64,000 bases of DNA from positions 1-64,000 of the forward strand of contig NZ_CADIKK010000020.1 of assembly GCF_902859915.1 (NCBI RefSeq), given 5' to 3'. A program made the translations under genes and the position numbers. The notes below the pieces were generated by a model. The model saw only the letters and a program-made list of their open reading frames with translations. It was not told where the DNA came from and ran no database searches. Of this stretch, positions 16,310 to 24,552 are shown in pieces. Within the stretch, counting starts at the first letter, position 1. Every line of letters begins with the position of its first letter. Source of the DNA: Paraburkholderia ultramafica. GTDB lineage: Bacteria; Pseudomonadota; Gammaproteobacteria; Burkholderiales; Burkholderiaceae.

Positions 16310-16726
16310 TCAGATCGCCTCGATCAGGGGAATCAGTTGCGTGACGTCATTGCGGTTGGCGCCGGTCAGGATTGCCGCGATCGGCGTACCGTTGGCGTCG
16401 GTCGCGAGGGACGACTACACGTGAGAAGTCGATCTGGTTTGCTGCGCGTAGCTTGGTCAGCAGCAACGCGTGCAATGCGTCCCACACGCCGGCCTGTTGC
16501 CAGTCGCGCAGTCGCCGCCAGCAGCTCACGCCCGAGCCACATCCCATTTCCGCAGGAAGATCGCGCCAGCGGATGCCGGTCTTCAGCACGAACAAAATGC
16601 CCGTCAGCGTCGCGCGATCCGGTACGGGCTTGCGGCCCGCGGGTACTTGAACCGACGGGGCTTGGCTGGCGGAAGAAGTGGCTCGATCAGTTTCCACAAC
16701 TCGTCGTCGATGATCGGCTTGCCCAT
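16310..16726 (-). pseudogene. IS5-family (IS427-group) transposase, decayed
   Basis: The start (ATG at 16726, IIDDELWKLIEPLLPPAKPRR) and the block GILFVLKTGIRWRDLPAEMG...CWRRLRDWQQAGVW are diagnostic of IS427-group IS5 transposases. A frameshift near 16645 separates them. An internal deletion then joins IDFSRVVV to a later segment, DANGTPIAAILTGANRNDV, in a third frame, which ends at TGA. The DDE core is missing, so the element cannot move by itself. Confidence 0.85.
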
Positions 16727-16950
16727 CTCCCTGATCCGGTTGTCACGATGGCTCAGGTTAACAGGTCGCGCCAAAAGTTAACAGTAGCTACGCGTCCTTT
16801 TGAAACCGTCTCTTAGTGAGCGGACACGCGCTTACTCGCCTGCTCGTCGGGCAGGCGTTGGCGGTCGAAGTGCAAGCCATCGGAATCTTGTCGTCGTCGG
16901 CATGACGCCTTCGATGCCTCCGACGGCACGTCGTTCCTGAGTCTCAGACC

Positions 16951-17862
16951 TCACGTCGGCGGCTTGCGCCACTCGCGCGCCATCCGACGGGCTACGGTCA
17001 GAAAGCGGCGTACCACCGGCGACCGATCGTGACGCCGCCACGCGAGACTGATGGGCGCTTTGGGTGAATCGCCCGAGATCGGCAGATAAACCACTTCGTC
17101 AGTCTGGATCTGGCTGGTCGAACGCGGCACGATCGAAACGCCGAAGCCGGCGCCCACCATCGGTACGATTGAGGTGATCTGCGGCGCCTCCTGTCCAAGC
17201 CTCGGAATGAAACCAGCCCGCTCACAGGCGCCCGTGACCGCGTCGTAAAGCCCTGCGCCGATCGAGCGCGGGAACAGGATGAACGTCTCGGCTGCAAGTG
17301 CGGAGAGCGATACCGGCGCGCCGGACCGCGCGAGCGGGTGGCTATGTGGCAGCGCCACCACCATATCTTCCCTGACCAGCAACTCGACTTCCAGTTCGTC
17401 GGCGCTCAGGATCGGTGGCCGGATGAACGCCACGTCGACGCGACCTTCGAGCAGCCCCTCCACCAGCGATGGCGTATTGCTTTGCTCCGGCGATACCGTC
17501 ACATCCGCGTGCTGGCCCCGGTACTCGCGAATGATGGCGGGCACCAGCGACAGAAAGTAAGTGGCCCCCGCGAACCCCACGCGCAGATGTCCCAATTCTC
17601 CACGAGCGAGGCGTTTCACGTCCGCGCATGTGCGATCGACCTGGGCGAGAATCTGACGCGCATTGGCAAACAACAACTCGCCCGCCTCGGTCAGCTCAAC
17701 ACCGCGCGACAGTCGGCGAAACAGTTGCGCGCCGATCTCGCGTTCGAGCCGCTGGATCTGCAGGCTCAGTGGCGGTTGCCCGATACCGAGTCGCTCCGCA
17801 GCCCGCGTGAAGTGCCGTTCCTCAGCCACTACAACAAAATAGCGTAGATGTCTAAGCTCCAT
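16951..17862 (-). CDS. LysR-family regulator (BenM/CatM/AlsR type)
   Basis: About 303 residues from MELRHLRYF, the canonical start of the BenM/AlsR group (three codons inside the longest frame). The HTH is HFTRAAERLGIGQPPLSLQI, followed by the effector domain (VGFAGATYFLSLVPAII...GAGFGVSIVPRS). The gene points away from a repeated operator-like segment at 17875-17920 and from a truncated plus-strand gene. AlsR-type regulators control acetoin/acetolactate genes, which fits the broken budA 250 bp further right. Two more copies of the same segment lie before the malic-enzyme/sdh operon and the cydA stub. Confidence 0.9.
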   Translation of the reverse strand: MELRHLRYFVVVAEERHFTRAAERLGIGQPPLSLQIQRLEREIGAQLFRRLSRGVELTEAGELLFANARQILAQVDRTCADVKRLARGELGHLRVGFAGATYFLSLVPAIIREYRGQHADVTVSPEQSNTPSLVEGLLEGRVDVAFIRPPILSADELEVELLVREDMVVALPHSHPLARSGAPVSLSALAAETFILFPRSIGAGLYDAVTGACERAGFIPRLGQEAPQITSIVPMVGAGFGVSIVPRSTSQIQTDEVVYLPISGDSPKAPISLAWRRHDRSPVVRRFLTVARRMAREWRKPPT

Positions 17863-17874
17863 GCAGGTCACCGT

Positions 17875-17920
17875 GTTATTCGCTAAATGATATCGATGTC
17901 ACCACCGCCAATATATTGGA
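17875..17920 (+). promoter_or_regulatory. repeated LysR-box segment, copy A
   Basis: The segment begins GTTATTCGCTAAATGATATC and ends with the perfect palindrome CCAATATATTGG, followed by A. It lies between the LysR start (minus strand) and a plus-strand start with a good ribosome site. T-N11-A-like symmetry and A/T richness in GC-rich DNA fit a LysR operator. Copies B and C share both end motifs. Confidence 0.65.
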
Positions 17921-17979
17921 GTTTAGTACGCCGCGCCAGATACTGACTTTCGTTATTGCTCGGTTACAAGGAGATCCGA

Positions 17980-18135
17980 ATGACGATCCGGGAGAAGAAG
18001 CTCGGGCAGTGGGTGGCGAATGCGAGGGCGGCGGTTACGCTGCCACGCGTCGCGCCGTCGAATGCCGAACTCCGGCGCGTGTTCCAGGAACGGCACCCCA
18101 ACGGCATTAGCACATCCGCGTGCAGCGATCCATGA
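17980..18135 (+). pseudogene. 5' stub of an unidentified gene
   Basis: The ATG has an excellent AAGGAG 6 bp upstream and opens with MTIREKKLGQWVANARAA. After about 44 codons the sequence runs into antisense budA and stops at TGA (18133-18135). Its position beside operator copy A and divergent from LysR suggests it was the first regulated gene. The family is not recognised. Confidence 0.5.
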
Positions 18136-18622
18136 AAGCTATCGGTGCGAGGAAGGTCGATGCGCAGCTTCGAAATTTTCGCGACCTCGAGCTTCCATTC
18201 CAGCAGCCGATAGTCGAGGACATGCCCACCGCCGCGGCGATCATCGGTGATGTAGTGGACATGGAAACCTGCCAGGTTGATGCCCTGCACGTATGGATGG
18301 CAACGAAATCCAACCAGCGTTGCCGAGGTTGCCTCGAACCTGAAGACCGGCTGCCGCTCGATCGCCTGAAGCATCGGACGGTACGGCTTGGTCTGGCGCG
18401 GCACGGTGCGCGTCTCAACGTGCTCGAAGCGGCCGTCGATACGAAAAGCGCAAAAAGAGATTCGGCGACGCGACCAGCTTGTCGATGATGTCCTGCACGT
18501 CGCGCTTGTCGAGCGCCGTCACAAGTTCTCCGCAGATCGTCGGGCGAAAGCGCGTCATCACCGCGAACGGGGTCTTCTGATCCATCGACGCGACGCGCGC
18601 GCTCCCATCCTCGCGCAACTGA
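18113..18622 (-). pseudogene. budA: acetolactate decarboxylase, broken
   Basis: Two frames together give a BudA protein. KTPFAVMTRFRP...SPNLF is in one frame, and RIDGRFEHVETRTV...VGFRCHPYVQGINLAGFHVHYITDD...GGHVLDYRLLEW in the next. The latter includes the metal-binding His-x-His and the third His. One extra T in a run of five (18452-18456) causes the frameshift. The N-terminal third and the last few residues are lost at both junctions. Intact BudA converts acetolactate to acetoin, using pyruvate-derived acetolactate, so this was once an overflow branch beside poxB. Confidence 0.8.
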
Positions 18623-18822
18623 TGGATTTCGGCGTCTCGATCGTCCCGCAATCGATCCGCCAGGTGGCAGCAACGGGCGTGACATACCACGCAATCGACG
18701 GGCCAGGACCGAAGGCGCAAATCGTGATTGCCTATCGATCGGCCGAGTACTCGAAGGTCGTTCGCGATTTCCTGGAAGTCGCGCGGCGTTTGACCAGGAA
18801 CCGCCACCACGACAGTCCATGA
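18620..18822 (+). pseudogene. LysR regulator, C-terminal fragment
   Basis: The last 65 codons read FGVSIVPQSIRQVAATGVTY...AYRSAEYSKVVRDFLEVARRL. They line up with the end of the LysR protein at 16951-17862 (GFGVSIVPRSTSQIQTDEVVY...VVRRFLTVARRM). No DNA-binding domain is present; the sequence joins antisense budA at 18620. It is followed directly by operator copy B. Confidence 0.75.
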
Positions 18823-18858
18823 GATCCGCGGGCGTATCAAGATCCGGAAAAGCATCAC

Positions 18859-18904
18859 GTTATTCACCAAATGATATCGAAATAGCTACTCTCGATATAT
18901 TGGA
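18859..18904 (+). promoter_or_regulatory. repeated LysR-box segment, copy B
   Basis: GTTATTCACCAAATGATATCGA at the left and CGATATATTGGA at the right match copy A. It lies 316 bp upstream of the malic-enzyme start that opens the sdh operon, in the same orientation relative to its downstream gene as copy A. Confidence 0.65.
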
Positions 18905-19219
18905 CGTTGCCCGCGCCTGACACATACTTTGTCCTAAGTAATCAGCAACAGGCAGTACCAGGTCACGGCGTTCGCGACCAGCGAGGGACAACAATGACGG
19001 CCGGAACGGATAACCGCGATCTACCGTCGGAACGCAGCACAATCGGGTGCCAACGGCCATCCACGCATTGAGCGTTGGCTTCGCCCGGTTGCGCCTACCA
19101 AGGCGCGAAAGCATTCCTTTGTGAAAAGGGATTCCTAATTATTTGTTCGTAGTTTCTTGTGTGCGGACGTAGACCTTGATCTCAAGACACGTCCACCTGA
19201 ATTTCAAAGGACGAAGTTC
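18905..19219 (+). other. leader of the malic-enzyme/sdh operon
   Basis: About 315 bases without a supported gene. A 25-codon frame begins at an ATG at about 18993 (MTAGTDNRDLPSE...) and soon stops; it may be another 5' stub. AAAGGA at 19206-19210 is the ribosome site of the malic-enzyme gene. No sigma-54 motif was found. Confidence 0.5.
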
Positions 19220-20893
19220 ATGACTGATTTTTTGCCAAATGCATCTGCAGATCGTTCCATCCGCCGCGCGGCGGCGGACTTGCGAGGTACAGCGTTGCTG
19301 CGCGATCCGCATGCCAACAAATCCACAGCATTCAATTCCGCCGAGCGTCAGCAGTTGGGGCTGGTTGGCCTGCTGCCTGAAAAGATCGAGACCGAAGAAG
19401 CGCAGATCCAGCGCGTTTTGAGGCAGATTGACCTGAAGACCAGCGACCTCGAACGCTACATCTATCTGTCGGCACTGCTCGACACCAACGAGACGCTCTA
19501 TTACCGCGTATTGATGTCCGATCCGAAGCGCTTTATCCCACTGGTCTATACGCCGACTGTTGGCGAGGCATGCGAGAACTTCGGCCACATTTTGCGCCGC
19601 CCGCGCGGCATGTACCTGCCCATTAGCCGAAAGGGACGCCTCAAGGAAATTCTGCGCAACTGGCCGGTGTCGGATGTGCGCTTCATCGTCGTGACTGACG
19701 GCGAACGCATTCTGGGGCTCGGAGATCTCGGGGTGAACGGCATGGGCATTCCCATCGGCAAGCTTTCGTTATACACGGCCTGCGCTGGCGTCCCCCCCGA
19801 GGTTACGCTGCCGATTACGCTCGACGTGGGAACCAATAACGAAAGCCTGCTTGCAGATGATCTGTACCTCGGGCTGCGTCAACGCCGCGTCACCGGTGCG
19901 GAGTACGACGAGTTCATCGAGGAGTTTGTCACGGCTGTCCAGGAAGTCTTTCCGCGTGCCTGCATCCAGTTCGAGGACTTCGCGTTTGCTCACGCAGAAC
20001 CGATCCTGACGCGCTATCGCGATCGCGTCTGCTGCTTCAACGATGACATCCAGGGGACGGCCGGGGTCGCGCTTGCGGGCATTCTCGCCGCGCTGCGCGT
20101 GACAGGCGGCTCGCTGGCGGACCAGCGCTTCCTGTTCCTGGGCGGCGGGACGGCAGGGACCGGGATTGCAGGCTTGCTTGCGAAGGCAATGATGGAGGCC
20201 GGGGTATCGGCGGAGGACGCCTTCGGCGCATGCTGGCTCTATGACAAGGAGGGCTTGATCCACGCCGGTCGTACCGATCTGGCCGATTTCCAGAAGCCGT
20301 TTGCTCATGTCCACGAGCCGATTGGCGACTTCGTCGGCGCGATTGAAACACTGCGCCCGACCGCGATCATCGGTGTCAGCGCTGCGGCCAAAGCGTTCAA
20401 CCAGCCCGTGGTCGAAGCGATGGCGCGCGTGAACGAACGCCCAATCATCTTCCCCTATTCCAATCCGACGTCGCGTTCGGAATGCACCGCAGAGGAAGCG
20501 TACACGTGGTCCGATGGACGCGCTGTGTTCGCGAGCGGCAGCCCGTTCGCGCCGGTTCAATACAACGGCCGGACCTATACCCCCGGACAGGGCAACAACG
20601 TCTACATCTTTCCGGCGCTCGGCATGGCCATTTATGCCACGGAAGCCCGACGCGTAACCGACGAGATGCTGATTATCGCCGCCCGGGCGCTCGCCGCCCA
20701 GGTTTCGCAGGACGACCTCGACGCAGGATTGATCTACCCGCCGCAGTCGCGCATTTTCAGAACCTCGCTGGCCGTGGCGCGCGAAATTGCCCGGTTCATC
20801 TTTGACCAGGGGCTGGCAGGCGTACCCCGACCCGTCAACCTCGATGCCTTTATGGCCGCGAAGGCTTATCAACCCTCATATGTGCCGGCGTAA
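19220..20893 (+). CDS. NAD-type malic enzyme heading the sdh operon
   Basis: I take the ATG at 19220 (AAGGA 9 bp before) rather than the longer frame, because the malic-enzyme match begins soon after (ALLRDPHANKSTAFN). The 557-residue protein carries YTPTVGEACE, DGERILGLGDLGVNGMGI, FEDFAFAHAEPIL, CFNDDIQGTAGVALA, LGGGTAGTGIAG and PYSNPTSRSEC. It makes pyruvate, CO2 and NADH from malate. Only 65 bp separate it from sdhC, so it is probably cotranscribed with succinate dehydrogenase and fumarase; the operon thus encodes every step from succinate to pyruvate. Confidence 0.93.
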   Translation: MTDFLPNASADRSIRRAAADLRGTALLRDPHANKSTAFNSAERQQLGLVGLLPEKIETEEAQIQRVLRQIDLKTSDLERYIYLSALLDTNETLYYRVLMSDPKRFIPLVYTPTVGEACENFGHILRRPRGMYLPISRKGRLKEILRNWPVSDVRFIVVTDGERILGLGDLGVNGMGIPIGKLSLYTACAGVPPEVTLPITLDVGTNNESLLADDLYLGLRQRRVTGAEYDEFIEEFVTAVQEVFPRACIQFEDFAFAHAEPILTRYRDRVCCFNDDIQGTAGVALAGILAALRVTGGSLADQRFLFLGGGTAGTGIAGLLAKAMMEAGVSAEDAFGACWLYDKEGLIHAGRTDLADFQKPFAHVHEPIGDFVGAIETLRPTAIIGVSAAAKAFNQPVVEAMARVNERPIIFPYSNPTSRSECTAEEAYTWSDGRAVFASGSPFAPVQYNGRTYTPGQGNNVYIFPALGMAIYATEARRVTDEMLIIAARALAAQVSQDDLDAGLIYPPQSRIFRTSLAVAREIARFIFDQGLAGVPRPVNLDAFMAAKAYQPSYVPA

Positions 20894-20958
20894 TCGTATG
20901 CAGGTCGCGATATCGACACCTCGTGCCAAAGATGGCGCAACTACAACCGGAGGTCCCC

Positions 20959-21372
20959 ATGTCTGAAGCTGTAAAGAAGCCGAATCCGGAATTCCGGAAC
21001 ATTGGTATCGGGCAAATAACGAGCGCGTACCGGCTGCCGCTGGCGGGGCGCGTGTCGATCCTGCATCGCGTAAGCGGTGTCCTGCTGTTTGTCTGTTTGC
21101 CGTTCCTGCTTTATCTGTTCGAGCAGAGCCTGACGTCCACGGGCACCTTCGAAGCCTTCAAGGCAGTCCTTTCGAACTTTGTCGTGAAGGTCGTCGTACT
21201 CGTCCTGACGTGGGCGTTCCTCCTGCACTTCTGTGCCGGCCTGCGCTATCTGCTGATGGACACGCACCGCGCGGTCTCGAAACAGGACGGCAGGAAGACA
21301 GCAGCCATCGTGGCGATCGTCTCTTCGCTACTCACGATCGCTTTCGCGCTCAAACTATTTGGAGCCTTCTAA
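20959..21372 (+). CDS. sdhC: succinate dehydrogenase cytochrome b556 subunit
   Basis: 137 residues with three membrane helices. The signature SVLHR/VSILHRVSGVLLF region (quinone-site Ser and Arg) is at residues 35-50, and the heme-ligand His is in FLLHFCAGLRYLLMD. Start chosen at 20959 with CCGGAGG upstream; the frame begins earlier but without family match. SdhC and SdhD anchor the enzyme and bind heme b and ubiquinone. Confidence 0.93.
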   Translation: MSEAVKKPNPEFRNIGIGQITSAYRLPLAGRVSILHRVSGVLLFVCLPFLLYLFEQSLTSTGTFEAFKAVLSNFVVKVVVLVLTWAFLLHFCAGLRYLLMDTHRAVSKQDGRKTAAIVAIVSSLLTIAFALKLFGAF

Positions 21373-21374
21373 AC

Positions 21375-21743
21375 ATGGCACCCCATCATCAAATCGGTCC
21401 GAAGCGCCTCGTCGTGGGCGCGCACTACGGTCTGCGCGACTGGCTCGCGCAGCGCGTGACGGCCGTCATCATGGCCGTCTACACGGTCATCCTTCTCGTG
21501 TGGTTTTTCGGCGCGCGTGAATTCTCATACGACGGCTGGTCTTCGATCTTCGCCACGCAATGGATGAAGCTCGCCACGTTCGTCGCGCTGCTGTCTCTGT
21601 TCTATCACGCGTGGGTCGGCGTGCGCGACATCTGGATGGACTATGTCAAGCCCGTCGGTGTCCGTCTGTTTCTTCAAGCGCTTTCGATCGTCTGGCTGCT
21701 TGCGTGCGCCGGCTTCGCTGCGCAGATTCTCTGGAGAGTGTAA
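21375..21743 (+). CDS. sdhD: succinate dehydrogenase membrane anchor subunit
   Basis: 122 residues from the ATG at 21375, two bases after the sdhC stop. Features: GLRDWLAQRVTAVIMAVYT in helix 1, heme-ligand His and DYVKP region in FYHAWVGVRDIWMDYVKPVG (the conserved Asp-Tyr near the quinone pocket), and three hydrophobic helices. The stop overlaps the start of sdhA (TAATG). Confidence 0.92.
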   Translation: MAPHHQIGPKRLVVGAHYGLRDWLAQRVTAVIMAVYTVILLVWFFGAREFSYDGWSSIFATQWMKLATFVALLSLFYHAWVGVRDIWMDYVKPVGVRLFLQALSIVWLLACAGFAAQILWRV

Positions 21744-23518
21744 TGGTTGCAATCAAAAATTCCCTGCCGCGTCGCCGCTTCGACGTGGTCATCGTCGGCG
21801 CGGGCGGCTCGGGGATGCGCGCGTCGCTGCAGCTCGCGCGCGCTGGCCTGTCCGTCTGCGTGCTTTCGAAGGTGTTCCCGACGCGCTCGCACACCGTCGC
21901 CGCGCAAGGCGGCATCGGCGCCTCGCTCGGCAACATGAGCGAAGACAACTGGGAATGGCACTTCTATGACACGATCAAGGGCTCCGACTGGCTCGGCGAC
22001 CAGGACGCGATCGAGTTCATGTGCCGCGAAGCGCCGAACGCCGTGTACGAGCTCGAACACATGGGCATGCCGTTCGACCGTAACGCCGACGGCACGATCT
22101 ACCAGCGCCCGTTCGGCGGGCACACGGCGAACCACGGCGAGAAGCCGGTGCAGCGCGCTTGTGCCGCAGCCGACCGTACTGGTCACGCGTTGCTGCATAC
22201 GCTCTATCAGCAGAATGTCGCCTCGAAGACACAGTTCTTCGTCGAATGGATGGCGCTGGACCTGATCCGCGACGCCGACGGTGACGTGCTCGGCGTAACC
22301 GCGCTGGAAATGGAAACCGGCGACGTTTATATCCTCGAAGGCAAGACCACGCTGTTCGCCACGGGCGGAGCAGGGCGTATTTTCGCTGCTACGACGAACG
22401 CGTTCATCAATACCGGTGATGGACTCGGCATGGCAGCGCGCGCCGGATTCGCGTTGCAGGACATGGAGTTCTGGCAATTCCACCCGACAGGCGTCGCAGG
22501 CGCGGGCGTGCTGATCACGGAAGGCGTGCGCGGCGAAGGCGGCATCCTGCGCAACGCGGACGGCGAGCGCTTCATGGAACGCTACGCACCTGTCTATAAG
22601 GATCTGGCGCCCCGCGACTTCGTCTCGCGTTCGATGGGACAGGAGATCATCGAAGGCCGTGGCGTCGGTCCGAACAAGGATCACATCCTGCTCGACCTGT
22701 CGCACATCGGCGCCGAGACGATCAAGAAGCGGCTGCCGTCGATCCGCGAAATCGCCATCAGGTTTGCGAACGTCGACCCGATCAAGGAACCGATCCCGGT
22801 TGTCCCGACCATCCACTATCAGATGGGCGGAATTCCGACCAACGTTCACGGCCAGGTGGTCGGCACGTCGAAGGGTCACAAGGATCCCGTCAACGGTTTC
22901 TACGCAGTGGGCGAATGCTCGTGCGTCTCGGTGCATGGCGCGAACCGCCTGGGCACGAACTCGCTGCTCGATCTCGTGGTGTTCGGCCGCGCTGCCGGCA
23001 ATCACATCATCCGGCACGTGAAGGAAATCAAGGAACACAAGCCGCTCCCCGCCGACGCCGCCGATTTCGCGCTGTCACGTCTGGACCGACTCGAAAAGTC
23101 GTCATCGGGCGAATACACGCAAACGGTCGCGGGCGACATTCGTTCGACGATGCAACAGCATGCCGGCGTGTTTCGCACGGAGAAGCTGATGGCTGAAGGC
23201 GTCAGCAAGATCAAGGAAGTCGCCGAGCGCGTCAATCACGTGCATCTGAAGGACAAGTCAAAGGTGTTCAACACCGCGCGCGTCGAGGCGCTGGAACTGG
23301 CCAACATGATCGAGGTGGCACGCGCCACGATGGTCTCGGCCGAAGCGCGAAAGGAAAGCCGCGGCGCGCACGCGCCGAGCGAGCACAAGCAACGCGACGA
23401 CGAAAACTGGCTGCGTCATACGTTGTGGCACAGCGAGGGCGATCGCCTTGACTACAAGCCGGTTCAGCTGCAACCGCTGACCGTTGCAACGGTTCCCCCG
23501 AAACCACGCATCTTCTAG
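21743..23518 (+). CDS. sdhA: succinate dehydrogenase flavoprotein subunit
   Basis: 591 residues from the ATG at 21743 that overlaps the sdhD stop. FAD-binding VVIVGAGGSGMRASLQLA; SHTVAAQGGI with the covalent-flavin His; substrate/active-site residues in FHPTGVAGAGVLITEGVRGEGG and the catalytic Arg in MGQEIIEGRGVG; and HGANRLGTNSLLDLVVFG. It oxidises succinate to fumarate on the cytoplasmic face. No frameshift or missing motif is visible, unlike many of its neighbours. Confidence 0.95.
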   Translation: MVAIKNSLPRRRFDVVIVGAGGSGMRASLQLARAGLSVCVLSKVFPTRSHTVAAQGGIGASLGNMSEDNWEWHFYDTIKGSDWLGDQDAIEFMCREAPNAVYELEHMGMPFDRNADGTIYQRPFGGHTANHGEKPVQRACAAADRTGHALLHTLYQQNVASKTQFFVEWMALDLIRDADGDVLGVTALEMETGDVYILEGKTTLFATGGAGRIFAATTNAFINTGDGLGMAARAGFALQDMEFWQFHPTGVAGAGVLITEGVRGEGGILRNADGERFMERYAPVYKDLAPRDFVSRSMGQEIIEGRGVGPNKDHILLDLSHIGAETIKKRLPSIREIAIRFANVDPIKEPIPVVPTIHYQMGGIPTNVHGQVVGTSKGHKDPVNGFYAVGECSCVSVHGANRLGTNSLLDLVVFGRAAGNHIIRHVKEIKEHKPLPADAADFALSRLDRLEKSSSGEYTQTVAGDIRSTMQQHAGVFRTEKLMAEGVSKIKEVAERVNHVHLKDKSKVFNTARVEALELANMIEVARATMVSAEARKESRGAHAPSEHKQRDDENWLRHTLWHSEGDRLDYKPVQLQPLTVATVPPKPRIF

Positions 23519-23541
23519 TCAAGGAATTAAAGGAAACGACC

Positions 23542-24246
23542 ATGGCCAAACGTACCTTCGAAATCTACCGCTACGACCCGGACAAGGACGCAGCGCCGCA
23601 CATGCAGACGTACGAGATCGAGATCGACTCGCACGAACGGATGCTACTGGACGCGATCGTCAAACTTAAGGCTGCCGATGAAACACTGGCGTTCCGGCGC
23701 TCATGCCGCGAAGGCGTGTGCGGTTCGGATGCGATGAACATCAACGGCAAGAACGGTCTGGCGTGTCTGACGAACATGAACGACCTGCCGCAGAAAATCG
23801 TGCTGCGCCCGCTGCCGGGCCTGCCCGTCATTCGCGATCTGATTGTCGACATGACGCACTTCTTCAACCAGTATCACTCGATCAAGCCGTATCTGATCAA
23901 CGATACGCCGCCGCCGGAAAAGGAGCGTCTGCAGTCGCCGGAAGAACGTGACGAGCTCGACGGCCTGTACGAGTGCATCCTGTGCGCGAGCTGCTCGACG
24001 TCGTGCCCAAGCTTCTGGTGGAACCCGGACAAGTTCGTCGGCCCGGCGGGCCTGCTGCAAGCCTATCGCTTCATCGCGGACAGCCGCGATCAGGCGACCG
24101 GCGAGCGTCTGGACAACCTGGATGATCCGTACCGTCTGTTCCGATGCCACACGATCATGAATTGCGTTGATGTGTGCCCGAAGGGACTCAACCCGACAAA
24201 GGCCATCGGCAAGATCAAGGAACTGATGGTACGAAGGAAGGTTTGA
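23542..24246 (+). CDS. sdhB: succinate dehydrogenase iron-sulfur subunit
   Basis: 234 residues with the three cluster motifs: [2Fe-2S] CREGVCGSDAMNINGKNGLAC, [4Fe-4S] CILCASCSTSCPS and [3Fe-4S] with CHTIMNCVDVCPKGLNP. It carries electrons from FAD to quinone. RBS AAAGGAAA lies 8 bp before the ATG. Confidence 0.95.
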   Translation: MAKRTFEIYRYDPDKDAAPHMQTYEIEIDSHERMLLDAIVKLKAADETLAFRRSCREGVCGSDAMNINGKNGLACLTNMNDLPQKIVLRPLPGLPVIRDLIVDMTHFFNQYHSIKPYLINDTPPPEKERLQSPEERDELDGLYECILCASCSTSCPSFWWNPDKFVGPAGLLQAYRFIADSRDQATGERLDNLDDPYRLFRCHTIMNCVDVCPKGLNPTKAIGKIKELMVRRKV

Positions 24247-24247
24247 C

Positions 24248-24520
24248 ATGAACGAGACCTCACACCAATCCGATCCACTGCGCCGCGCGCGACTGCGCTG
24301 GCGCGCAAGACGTGGCCTGCTGGAAAACGATCTGATCTTCGAACGCTTTTTCGGCCGTCATGAATCCAGTCTCAGCGATGCCGATGTGGGCGCACTCACG
24401 CGACTGTTCGAATTGAGCGACAACGAACTGATGGACTTGCTGCTCGGGCGCACCGAACCAGAAGGCGACGTCGCCGACCCGGAAATCGTTCGGGTGCTCG
24501 CGCTACTGCGCGCCGCCTGA
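24248..24520 (+). CDS. sdhE: SdhE, FAD assembly factor for succinate dehydrogenase
   Basis: 90 residues. The family signature RLRWRARRGLLENDLIFERFF contains the conserved RGxxE motif needed for covalent attachment of FAD to SdhA. It starts one base after sdhB, as in other betaproteobacteria, where gltA usually follows; here fumC follows instead. Confidence 0.92.
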   Translation: MNETSHQSDPLRRARLRWRARRGLLENDLIFERFFGRHESSLSDADVGALTRLFELSDNELMDLLLGRTEPEGDVADPEIVRVLALLRAA

Positions 24521-24552
24521 GTGCCACACTCCAAATGAAGGGACAAGTAACG

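Noticed and set aside
21674..23038. 454-codon frame antisense to sdhA
   Set aside because: Third-position GC of sdhA opens the opposite strand. The sense protein has all SDH motifs; the antisense has none.
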